A DNA stretch of 64,000 bases from assembly GCF_010681825.2 (NCBI RefSeq), contig NZ_CP066776.1, positions 1,798,001 through 1,862,000 of the forward strand, written 5' to 3'. The stretch is from Sulfuriroseicoccus oceanibius. GTDB lineage: Bacteria; Verrucomicrobiota; Verrucomicrobiia; Verrucomicrobiales; SLCJ01. The position numbers and the translations under genes were made by a program. The notes below the pieces were generated by a model. That model saw nothing but the letters and a program-made list of their open reading frames with translations. It had not been told where the DNA came from and did no database searches. Below are positions 17,186 to 24,577 of the stretch, piece after piece (the first letter of the stretch is position 1; every line of letters starts with the position of its first letter).

Positions 17186-18623
17186 AGTACCTCATTTCTT
17201 CAAAAAGCTCCCTGATCGCCTTGGTGGCTTCAGTCTTGTGGACGTCCTTCTCTTGTAATGTGTCGAGCGGGTAGCTGAGGAACTCACTCGGGTGGGTGGA
17301 TTCCCTGACCAGCTTGAACAGATTACCGTTATCCAGCACGTGGTTGTCCATGCTCGCGAGTTGGACCACCTGCTGCCTCAGGCGCAGCGTGTAGGACCAG
17401 ATGAAAATCTTCTCCACCGCCCGCGAGATCTCCGTCAGTCCGAACTTGTCGACGTAGTAGAGCAGCAAGCAGTCAAAGATGGAGCGTGTGTAGCGGTCGC
17501 CGGTGCGGTTTCTACCAGAGTAGGTGTTCAGAGTATCCAGGATGCGCCGTGGCAGCTCGTCCAGCTTGGTGTGGTCTACGATGGGGGGCAGCTTCTCTCC
17601 GGCATGACGGATATCCTTCACCTTGTTCTGGTAATGGGATACCAGCTCGAAGAAACGGCGGCCGTTGATGATGATCTGGTCGAGGTGGAAAGGGAAGTCG
17701 AGGCGATGGTGATCGATCCGGCGCTCGTACTGGTGGTTGTAGTGATCGACGAAATGGTGGGCCATCCGTAGTTGCTCCACATAGGGATAGTCAGCGATCT
17801 TCTCCATGTTCACCCCCTTGAACAGGCCGGTGTCGTTCTTACCAAAGTAGCGGGCGGAGCTGTCCTTCGCCCAGTTTCTGATCCGGTAGAGGTAGAGGGC
17901 AAACAGATTGGCGAGCTCCTCGGTCTCGGAGTTCTCCCATTGGGCCACGGTGGCAGCCTTCAGTGATTCATCGGCTTCGGTGAACTCCCGCAGGTGGTAG
18001 GCCTTGAGCAGATCGTGCGGTTCCAGGTCTCGACCACGTGCGTTCTGCGAATCGAAAAACTGGAACGCTTCGGAGACATTCTCCAGCGAGAAGGTCACCA
18101 ACTGGCATTTCTCCAGCAGGAACACCATCAGCTCCTCGGTGAAATCCGGGCGGGTGACCAGGCGGCAGATCTCTTGGTAGTTGCGGTAGATGTTGAGGTG
18201 GGAGATCTCGCTGTCGAACTCCGGGTCGATCAAACCTTGTGCATCAAAATCACTCAGGTGCTTCTTCAGCCGGTGGTCTTCAACCTGATCCCGGCGCTCC
18301 TTGAGGAAGGCTTTTACGATCAAGAGCAAGGTGATCGTCCGCTGCTGTCCGTCTACAATGTTTCTGCAGCCCTTTTCCTTGTGGAAGACAATGGTGCCCA
18401 AGCGGTAGGAGGACTTGCCCTGGTGCTTGGTAATGTCCCCAAAGAGCTGGTTCACGTTCCTCACGCCCCACTTGTAGGGACGCTGGTATTCCGGGATGCG
18501 CAGCGACTGGTCGGAGAGGAGCGCTTTGACACTGATGATCGCCTTGTCCAACGGCTCGGCAGTACGAGTGTCTGCGGTGCCGTTGGGTTTCGCGCTTGGA
18601 TGGTCGGCAACAAGCTGGCTCAT
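17175..18623 (-). CDS. Stand-alone DUF262 (GmrS-like) protein
   Basis: 482 residues. N-terminal DUF262 motifs are present: RIPEYQRPYKWGVRNVNQL near 42-60 and NIVDGQQRTITLLL near 95, followed by QNARGRDLEPHDLLKAYHL. The C-terminal half is helical, and I see no DUF1524 or HNH motif, unlike the next gene. It may form a pair with the DUF262-DUF1524 protein, supplying a second NTPase or sensor subunit. The start overlaps the end of hsdS by four bases (18620-18623) and its end overlaps the next start, so hsdS and both DUF262 genes are tightly coupled. The name RloF has been used for DUF262 genes inside type I loci, but I have not verified orthology. Confidence 0.85.
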   Translation of the reverse strand: MSQLVADHPSAKPNGTADTRTAEPLDKAIISVKALLSDQSLRIPEYQRPYKWGVRNVNQLFGDITKHQGKSSYRLGTIVFHKEKGCRNIVDGQQRTITLLLIVKAFLKERRDQVEDHRLKKHLSDFDAQGLIDPEFDSEISHLNIYRNYQEICRLVTRPDFTEELMVFLLEKCQLVTFSLENVSEAFQFFDSQNARGRDLEPHDLLKAYHLREFTEADESLKAATVAQWENSETEELANLFALYLYRIRNWAKDSSARYFGKNDTGLFKGVNMEKIADYPYVEQLRMAHHFVDHYNHQYERRIDHHRLDFPFHLDQIIINGRRFFELVSHYQNKVKDIRHAGEKLPPIVDHTKLDELPRRILDTLNTYSGRNRTGDRYTRSIFDCLLLYYVDKFGLTEISRAVEKIFIWSYTLRLRQQVVQLASMDNHVLDNGNLFKLVRESTHPSEFLSYPLDTLQEKDVHKTEATKAIRELFEEMRYYAV

Positions 18624-19921
18624 GCGGACACCTCCTGACTGACGTCGATTTGGCCGGTGACGGCGGCGGAGATGAGGGCGGTGCGACGCTCCTGCAAGAG
18701 CTCGATCGCCCGCTCGGCCTCAGCGGTGAGGGTGTCGAGTTTGTTGTTCTCATTAGCTAGGTGAGTCGCAATGGCGGCTCGTTCATCGGCTGGTGGGTAC
18801 GGAATCTCGAAGTTGTTTAAGACGCCAATTGTCAGTTGGTTGATCGTTGATGTCATGAAGGCGCCTGCCTGAAATTCAAACAGAGGTGAGTTCAATACAC
18901 ATCCAATGAACGCGCTATCAGGGCTCCGGTAGATGGTCATGAAGGCACCAAAGGTAAGTCCTTGTGATTGTTCGGTAATTGTTGCGTTTTTCCCGATGAG
19001 AGCACGGCTTCCATTTCGGGAACAGATCAAGATGTCACCCGGTCTTGTGATCAATTTCTCAGGGATCTCGCAACAGACATAGACGTTATCATTGAATGAT
19101 ATCTGCCCTTTTTGGACATTGGATGATCGTAATACCAGTGTACCGCAACTCTCATCGACGATGTCCCCTGGACCGTAAGTGAGCCCAATAATGGCCTCAC
19201 CTAGGTGTTTAAGTTTCTTCACCTCCCAATGCTCTGGGATGTCGCCGAGCCATTCGATGCCGGAGGGTTTGAGTGGGGCCTTGGGGGTGAGGCCTTTGGT
19301 GACGGCGTGGGAGATGAGGGCCTGGCGCTTTTCCTTGAGCAGCGCGATGAGGCGGCCTTGTTCTTCGATCAGCGCGTCGATCTTGGCGGTCTCCCGGTCG
19401 AGAAAGGCGGCGATGGCCCGTTGCTCGGTGAGGGGGGGGAAGACCAACGGCATTCGACTGTGCAGTTCAGGCTGTAAGTCCCATTGGTTAACACGGATCC
19501 CTTTAGAATTAGAAAGGTAGCCTGTGATGTAACGAGGAGACCTCATCAAGTAATGTAGGAAGCGGCTCTCTTCTTTGTGGAGGGCGCGTAAGACGAAGTA
19601 TGCAGGGCTGACAATGCCACGATGATCAGATATCGCGACTGATCCCTGCCAAGCCTTCATCTTGTTAATGGCTAGATCACCGGGCTCAACCAGCTGGTAG
19701 CCACTTAGATCTTCAGATGGCTTGTTGAAGTTATCGTTGCGACTAGCCTTTGGAATTACTCCTAGATCCCGGTAAACGGAGAGCAGCTCCTCATCAGGAT
19801 ACCCAGTACGTTTAATTCTACGAAAAGCGGTCCATAGCGGTTTTACCTCCCAATGCTCTGGCACTTCACCGAGCCACTGGACGCCGATGTCTTTGTATTT
19901 GGGGTAGCGTGGGAAGCTCAT
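18620..19921 (-). CDS. hsdS: Type I restriction specificity subunit
   Basis: 433 residues with the two-fold layout of HsdS. The first target-recognition domain opens with GVQWLGEVPEHWEVKPLW and ends in the central helix with LDRETAKIDALIEEQGRL. The second opens with GIEWLGDIPEHWEVKKL near 215 and ends with ENNKLDTLTAEAERAIELL. Each half reads one part of a split DNA site and sets specificity for both HsdM and HsdR. The two recognition domains differ, so the site is predicted to be asymmetric and bipartite. It starts 49 bp after hsdM and overlaps the following DUF262 gene by four bases. No phase-variable repeat was noticed. Confidence 0.94.
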   Translation of the reverse strand: MSFPRYPKYKDIGVQWLGEVPEHWEVKPLWTAFRRIKRTGYPDEELLSVYRDLGVIPKASRNDNFNKPSEDLSGYQLVEPGDLAINKMKAWQGSVAISDHRGIVSPAYFVLRALHKEESRFLHYLMRSPRYITGYLSNSKGIRVNQWDLQPELHSRMPLVFPPLTEQRAIAAFLDRETAKIDALIEEQGRLIALLKEKRQALISHAVTKGLTPKAPLKPSGIEWLGDIPEHWEVKKLKHLGEAIIGLTYGPGDIVDESCGTLVLRSSNVQKGQISFNDNVYVCCEIPEKLITRPGDILICSRNGSRALIGKNATITEQSQGLTFGAFMTIYRSPDSAFIGCVLNSPLFEFQAGAFMTSTINQLTIGVLNNFEIPYPPADERAAIATHLANENNKLDTLTAEAERAIELLQERRTALISAAVTGQIDVSQEVSA

Positions 19922-19970
19922 GGTTGGAAAAGCTGAAATGTTGAAAGCGGAAAACTGAAATCCTGATGCT

Positions 19971-21719
19971 TCACTGGGAGAGACCTTGGATGAGGTTGAG
20001 GATCTTGTCGGTGCAGTCCTTGAGGTCGGCGTCGATGGCTTCTAGCTGGCGCGGCGGGGTGAAGACGTAGAAGTGGCGGTTGAAGGGGATCTCGTAGCCG
20101 ACCTTGGTCTTGCTGTGGTCGATCCAGGCGTCTGCGGCATGGGGCAGGACCTCGCGCTGGAAGTAGGCCTCGACGTCCTCGCTGAGGGGGACGTTCTCGG
20201 TATCGCGCAGGGAGGAGTCTGGCTGGGGCTGGCCTTTGGCTTTGCCGCGTTGGCCGAGGACGATCTCGCCCTTGTCATCCCGCTGGGGGCGCTCGACGGT
20301 GATGGTGTGGTAGCCGAAGTCTTCGTTATTGAAGATGCGGGAGACGGGCTTGCCGTCGCGGCTGGCTTCCTCGAAGTCGCCGAAGAGGCGGGTGATGTCG
20401 TCGATGTGCTCGGGGGAGAGTTGCTTGCGCTTGGAGCCGAGCGATTTGCGCATTTTCTCCCAGAAGGAGGAGGCATCGATGAGCTGGACCTTGCCCTTGC
20501 GGTGGGCGGGCTTGCGGTTGGAAACGATCCAGACGTAGGTGGAGATGCCGGTGTTGTAGAACATGTCTGTGGGGAGGCCGATGATGGCCTCGACGAGGTC
20601 GTTCTCCAGCATGTAGCGGCGGATCTCGCTCTCGCCGGAGCCCGCGCCGCCGGTGAAGAGGGGCGAGCCATTGAGCACGATCCCGAACCGGCTGCCACCG
20701 TCTTTGGCCGGGCGCATCTTGGAGACCAGGTGCATGAGGAAGAGCAAGGAACCATCGGAGACGCGGGGTAAACCGGGGCCGAAGCGGCCGTTGAAGCCCT
20801 GCTCTTTGTGCTCCTTGGTGATGGCGGTTTTGATCTTCTTCCACTCCACGCCGAAGGGCGGGTTGGAGAGCATGTAGTCGAAGTGCTTGGCGGGGAGGCC
20901 GTCCTCGGAAAGGGTGTTGCCGTGGATGATGTTGGTGATGTCCTGGCCTTTGATGAGCATGTCGGCCTTGCAGATGGCGTAGGATTCGCCATTGAGCTCC
21001 TGGCCGAACATCACGAGGCGGGCGTCGGGGTTGATCTCGGTGAGGTGTTCGTCGGCCACGCTGAGCATGCCACCGGTCCCTGCGGTGGGATCGTAGAGGG
21101 AGCGGACGATGCCGGGCTTGGTCAGGGCTTCGTCGTCCTCGATGAAGAGGAGGTTGACCATGAGGCGGATGACCTCACGCGGGGTGAAGTGCTCCCCGGC
21201 GGTCTCGTTGGAGATCTCGGCGAACTTGCGGATGAGCTCCTCGAAGACGGCTCCCATTTCCGCATTGGAGATGGTGTCTGGGTGGAGGTCGATGGTGGCG
21301 AATTTCTCGGTGACTAGGTAGAGCAGCCCGGCTTTGTCGAGGCGGTCGATCTGGGTGTGGAAGTCGAAGCTCTCGAAGATGTCACGCACGGCGGGTGAGA
21401 AGGCCTGCATGTAGGAGCGCAGGTTCTCGCCGATGTGGTCCTGGTCGCCCATGAGCTTTTTCAGGTCGAGCGGCGAGGTGTTGTAGAAGTGCTGCTGGCT
21501 GACTTTGAGCAGGAAGGGTTCGGGGTTTAGCCCGGCGGCCTCGCGCTTGGTCTTCTCCGCCAGTACGGCTTCCTTGGTGGCCTCCAGTACGCAGTCGAGA
21601 CGACGCAGCACGGTGAAGGGTAGGACGACTTTGCCGTATTCGGATTGTTTGTAGTCGCCGCGCAGAAGGTCGGCGACCGACCAGATGAAGGAGGAGAGGT
21701 TGTTGGGTGTGTCGGCCAT
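19971..21719 (-). CDS. hsdM: Type I restriction N6-adenine methyltransferase
   Basis: 582 residues. The HsdM N-terminal helical domain (1-150) is followed by the methyltransferase fold with DPTAGTGGM at about 210-218 (AdoMet binding) and the catalytic NPPF at 286-289. HsdM with HsdS methylates adenine at the recognition site and protects host DNA. It is the first gene of the seven-gene operon. The gene is markedly GC-rich at third positions, which gives long spurious frames on the other strands. Start ATG 21719 gives [20 protein letters not shown], which fits the family N-terminus. Confidence 0.96.
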   Translation of the reverse strand: MADTPNNLSSFIWSVADLLRGDYKQSEYGKVVLPFTVLRRLDCVLEATKEAVLAEKTKREAAGLNPEPFLLKVSQQHFYNTSPLDLKKLMGDQDHIGENLRSYMQAFSPAVRDIFESFDFHTQIDRLDKAGLLYLVTEKFATIDLHPDTISNAEMGAVFEELIRKFAEISNETAGEHFTPREVIRLMVNLLFIEDDEALTKPGIVRSLYDPTAGTGGMLSVADEHLTEINPDARLVMFGQELNGESYAICKADMLIKGQDITNIIHGNTLSEDGLPAKHFDYMLSNPPFGVEWKKIKTAITKEHKEQGFNGRFGPGLPRVSDGSLLFLMHLVSKMRPAKDGGSRFGIVLNGSPLFTGGAGSGESEIRRYMLENDLVEAIIGLPTDMFYNTGISTYVWIVSNRKPAHRKGKVQLIDASSFWEKMRKSLGSKRKQLSPEHIDDITRLFGDFEEASRDGKPVSRIFNNEDFGYHTITVERPQRDDKGEIVLGQRGKAKGQPQPDSSLRDTENVPLSEDVEAYFQREVLPHAADAWIDHSKTKVGYEIPFNRHFYVFTPPRQLEAIDADLKDCTDKILNLIQGLSQ

Positions 21720-22036
21720 GGTGGGACTGGGAAAGATGTAGCGAATGGTGGCTCCTACCGGGGGAGCGTGGCTCTTAGTTAGTGGGTCAGGAGCGTGGAA
21801 TCAATGCGGATCTGCAATTGTGTACAAACCGCAGGCGGTGCATGACGCAGCGCAATGCCCCACCACCGGTGCATGATGCCCACAGGGATGGGACATTGGC
21901 GGGGGGATGGGGTAATACAGAACGCGCCAGACTTTGTAGGTGGGCTTTGGATGAACTCTAAACCTGCCAGTGGTTCATCCAGGTGCGTGCCACTTGGGCT
22001 CGTCGCAATGCTATCGGTGGCGTATTCTCTGCTGTG
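21720..22036. promoter_or_regulatory. Intergenic region upstream of hsdM with a 13-bp direct repeat
   Basis: 317 bp without a gene, between hsdM and a divergent small gene. It contains CGGTGCATGACGC at 21836-21848 and CGGTGCATGATGC at 21867-21879, identical except for one base and 31 bp apart, close to three helical turns. Such spacing suits an operator for a dimeric repressor of the defence operon. No convincing -35/-10 pair was identified. Confidence 0.3.
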
Positions 22037-22219
22037 ATGACAACGGATGAAATCATCGAATCGTATCTCGGGGGAAGGGTCAGCAGGGAGCGTGCTATTG
22101 AGTTGCTAGTCGCTGAAGGCGTGAGTAGAGCGGTCGCGGAGTACAACCTTGAGTCCCTCGATACGATCGATGTGGTGTTGTGTAAGGACCCGGACGAAGA
22201 CGCCGAGGATCGGCACTGA
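22037..22219 (+). CDS. Small acidic protein, unknown
   Basis: 60 residues from ATG 22037 (MTTDEIIESYLGGRVSRERA); an upstream in-frame start adds 18 residues that look non-coding. The sequence is predicted helical, with ERAIELLVAEGVSRAVAEYNL resembling a short repeat-type helix pair, and an acidic tail (DPDEDAEDRH). No family recognised. It is divergent from hsdM and about 280 bp upstream of a secreted repeat protein. It could be a small regulator or antitoxin-like protein, but nothing in the sequence proves it. Confidence 0.4.
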   Translation: MTTDEIIESYLGGRVSRERAIELLVAEGVSRAVAEYNLESLDTIDVVLCKDPDEDAEDRH

Positions 22220-22502
22220 TGCGGAATAGCGCCTTGCTAGTGATTGGCGTGGGATCAGAGTGATTCGGGGCTTCCAGGTGCCGGAAGGCTTTGATCACCG
22301 CGAAGTTGAGGCTGTGGACCCGAGCGGAATCCCGAGTTGGGCGCAAATGGATCTGTCGTGCTGTGATGCCTGCTGGGAGCGGGTTGTCACCAGAACTCGA
22401 AGGTGGAATGAATGGCGCTGCGAGATGCGTCGTCAGAGACTCTGTGCCCCGTAATGGGTCAATGAAGCGGGTGCGCAAACCAATAAGGAAAGGGAGAGTC
22501 AG

Positions 22503-22913
22503 ATGAAACGATTTGTGAAGATTGGACTGGTCGCAGTAGTAGCCGTTGCACTGGATGTCGGTAGTGGCCTGGCGGGTGGCTATGAGGGTTCCGGGGATGT
22601 CTTTGGGCGTGGGTGGTACGAAGACAGCCAAGGCAATCTGCATGGTACCGGCGACAACTTCGGACGAGGCTATAGGCGCGACTCATGTGGAAACCTCAAC
22701 GGCACCGGGGATGATTTTGGCAAAGGCTGGCGTGTCGATGCGTCAGGGAACCTACAGGGCACTGGTGAGAATTTCGGTCGGGGCTACCGCCGCGACAGCG
22801 AGGGGAATCTTGAGGGTACTGGTAAGAACTTCGGAGGTGGATGGCGCAAGGACAGCCTGGGGAATTATCACGGCACCGGAAGCAATTTTGGCAAGATCTG
22901 GCGGAAGCGATAG
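22503..22913 (+). CDS. Secreted protein of tandem 19-residue glycine/aromatic repeats
   Basis: 136 residues. A signal peptide (about 1-25, KIGLVAVVAVALDVGSGLAG) precedes six tandem units, the last partial, of 19 residues with consensus GTGxNFGxGWRxDSxGNLx. The 57-bp DNA period matches, yet third positions differ between copies, which indicates selection on the protein. AGGAAAGGGAGAG upstream serves as ribosome site. Similar short Gly-Asn-Asp repeats occur in proteins annotated only as hypothetical; they would make a stack of beta-turns. The protein is small, basic and probably exported or surface-bound. No function can be assigned. Its neighbours are a small acidic protein upstream and a NERD protein downstream. 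Confidence 0.75.
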   Translation: MKRFVKIGLVAVVAVALDVGSGLAGGYEGSGDVFGRGWYEDSQGNLHGTGDNFGRGYRRDSCGNLNGTGDDFGKGWRVDASGNLQGTGENFGRGYRRDSEGNLEGTGKNFGGGWRKDSLGNYHGTGSNFGKIWRKR

Positions 22914-22981
22914 GCTTGTGGATCTAGCATGTTGGTGATTTGTTTGATTGATCCAATCGCCGATTGTTGGAGAATCCGCGG

Positions 22982-23854
22982 ATGGACATTTTCGCGTGGG
23001 AACTTCCCCTGGGCCCGATGTGGCTCTTCAACATCTCAGCCCTCGCGTTTTTGTGGTTTATCCTCAAGACGTCGAGAGGGAAAGGATGGTGGGGCGAGTT
23101 CGCTTTGCATTACCTCGGACTGAAGCTGCTCGATAAGTCGATCTATACAACGGTCAGCGATTTCTACCTCCAGCGACCCGATGGACGAGGAACCACCCAA
23201 CTGGATCATGTCGTGGTCTCCAAGTTCGGCATCTTTGTGATCGAGACAAAGAACATGAAGGGCAAGATCTACGGACGGGCAGCCAGTCGTCAGTGGACTC
23301 AGTACATTGGGCGCGGGAACTTCAAGTTTCAGAATCCGATTCACCAGAACAAGCTTCATATCGATGCGCTGGCGAAGGAATTGGAGCTTCCTGCGGACAA
23401 GTTTCACAACCTGGTGTTCTTCTTGGGTGTCTGCACCTTAAAGAATGAAGACAGGCCGAAGACCGTGATGACTCACGGATTACTGCCAGTAATTAAAGGG
23501 TTCACCGATGAGCTGCTTGATGCTGAAACTGTAACGTCTTTAGTCGATCGGCTGCGCGAGATCCAGCGTGTAACCAACAACCGGGCGACCCGCATGGCGC
23601 ATATAGCGGCAATTAAAGGCCGTCAGGAGGCGGGTTCCTCGAATGGGAGGCGTGGCGGTTTTGCTGCGGCTGACGTTTCTCCGATGGAAGTTGGACTGGG
23701 TGAGATCAGTGCCGAAGCAACCGCTGATAAGACCTGCCCGAGGTGTGGTGCACCAATGGTGCTACGGCGGGCTAAGCGAGGCGAAAACCGAGGGAATCAG
23801 TTCTGGGGCTGCTCGTCTTATCCGAAGTGCCGGTTGATTCAACCGTGTGATTGA
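22982..23854 (+). CDS. NERD-domain protein with C-terminal topoisomerase-type zinc ribbon
   Basis: 290 residues from ATG 22982. A membrane helix lies near 9-29 (LGPMWLFNISALAFLWFIL). The NERD nuclease-like domain (about 60-180) carries the PD-(D/E)XK core: D in TTQLDHVVV and E-T-K in FVIETKNMKG. The C-terminus holds a four-cysteine zinc ribbon, CPRCGAPMVLRR and WGCSSYPKC, as in topoisomerase I tails, probably for DNA binding. NERD proteins are thought to act in DNA processing. The membrane anchor suggests action near the inner membrane. It is encoded between the defence operon and the right copy of the direct repeat. Domain calls are firm; the role is unknown. Confidence 0.85.
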   Translation: MDIFAWELPLGPMWLFNISALAFLWFILKTSRGKGWWGEFALHYLGLKLLDKSIYTTVSDFYLQRPDGRGTTQLDHVVVSKFGIFVIETKNMKGKIYGRAASRQWTQYIGRGNFKFQNPIHQNKLHIDALAKELELPADKFHNLVFFLGVCTLKNEDRPKTVMTHGLLPVIKGFTDELLDAETVTSLVDRLREIQRVTNNRATRMAHIAAIKGRQEAGSSNGRRGGFAAADVSPMEVGLGEISAEATADKTCPRCGAPMVLRRAKRGENRGNQFWGCSSYPKCRLIQPCD

Positions 23855-23888
23855 TGGGAGCGCTCCGAGTTGGAGCCATGGGACTGGC

Positions 23889-24209
23889 GGCTCTGTGGCG
23901 GACAAGGTGTCAGCGATCCTTGATTCAGCGTGATTTGCTCTTGCTGCCGATAGCTCGGATGGCAAAGACCATCAACAGAATCAGTGATGGCGACCAAGCC
24001 ATCCACCATGGACATTGGGCGATACCGGGTGTCCAGTTGGTGAGCAGGTAACGAGTGACCAGAAGCCAAACCTGTGCGGAGGAGAGAAGTGCAATGAGGC
24101 TGCTTGGGCGCTTGATGACGTGCTCGCCGTCAAGGGGAGAGCGAGCACTGAGAATGCATAGAAGTGCTGTCAGGCCGATGGTGAGTGGTGCGAGGGCGGC
24201 CCACCAGCT
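23889..24209. repeat. Right copy of 318-bp direct repeat (partner 4366-4686)
   Basis: Gap-free match to 4366-4686 at about 91 percent identity and in the same orientation. It covers the 3' part of membrane-protein paralogue B and the bases after its stop, beginning 35 bp past the end of the NERD gene. Sequence outside the block is unrelated to that around the left copy. Confidence 0.85.
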
Positions 24210-24413
24210 AAGCGTCGATGGGATGGTATGGCGGATGGTGAGCGTCGCGAGCTGTAGTACGATGAGTGTCCACAGAAGGGCGTGGTCCTTGATACGGGAG
24301 ACGAGTGCCTTGCTGGGGTGATGTCGGTGCATCGGGCATGTCTGAGGGGCGAGGCGAGTTGTAGCCTTGTGGCGCATGTTGCAGTCTATGCTGATTTGCC
24401 TGCTTTTGTCCAT
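23925..24413 (-). CDS. Small integral membrane protein (paralogue B)
   Basis: Up to 162 residues; the ATG at 24332 would give 135 residues and align best with paralogue A at 4387-4812, so the first 27 residues are doubtful. Four predicted membrane helices include LLWTLIVLQLATLTI, SWWAALAPLTIGLTALLCIL and MAWSPSLILLMVFAIRAIGS. The last 100 residues are nearly identical to paralogue A; the N-terminus is not. No family recognised. The gene is convergent with the NERD gene, 70 bp apart. The presence of two copies at the ends of a 19.5-kb block is more telling than the protein itself. Confidence 0.6.
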   Translation of the reverse strand: MDKSRQISIDCNMRHKATTRLAPQTCPMHRHHPSKALVSRIKDHALLWTLIVLQLATLTIRHTIPSTLSWWAALAPLTIGLTALLCILSARSPLDGEHVIKRPSSLIALLSSAQVWLLVTRYLLTNWTPGIAQCPWWMAWSPSLILLMVFAIRAIGSKSKSR

Positions 24414-24577
24414 GGCGGGGGGGGCAGTGGTTCCTGTGGCGATGCTTGAACGGTGCCGGTTTTAATGCTCCTTATGTGCCGACTTTTCAGTGGGTTGTGT
24501 GGTTGCTGTGAAAAAAAACAAACAGTAACGCGTTTTTGTTTTGCGTTGAGGTGTGTGCGCGTGTAGGTGCACGCGTC

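Noticed and set aside
22260-22454. 64-codon open frame before the repeat protein
   Set aside because: Cysteine- and tryptophan-rich without pattern, with competing frames on both strands; no support as a gene.
22503-22913. 57-bp periodicity considered as a CRISPR array
   Set aside because: The repeats are in frame, contiguous and differ at codon third positions; there are no spacers.
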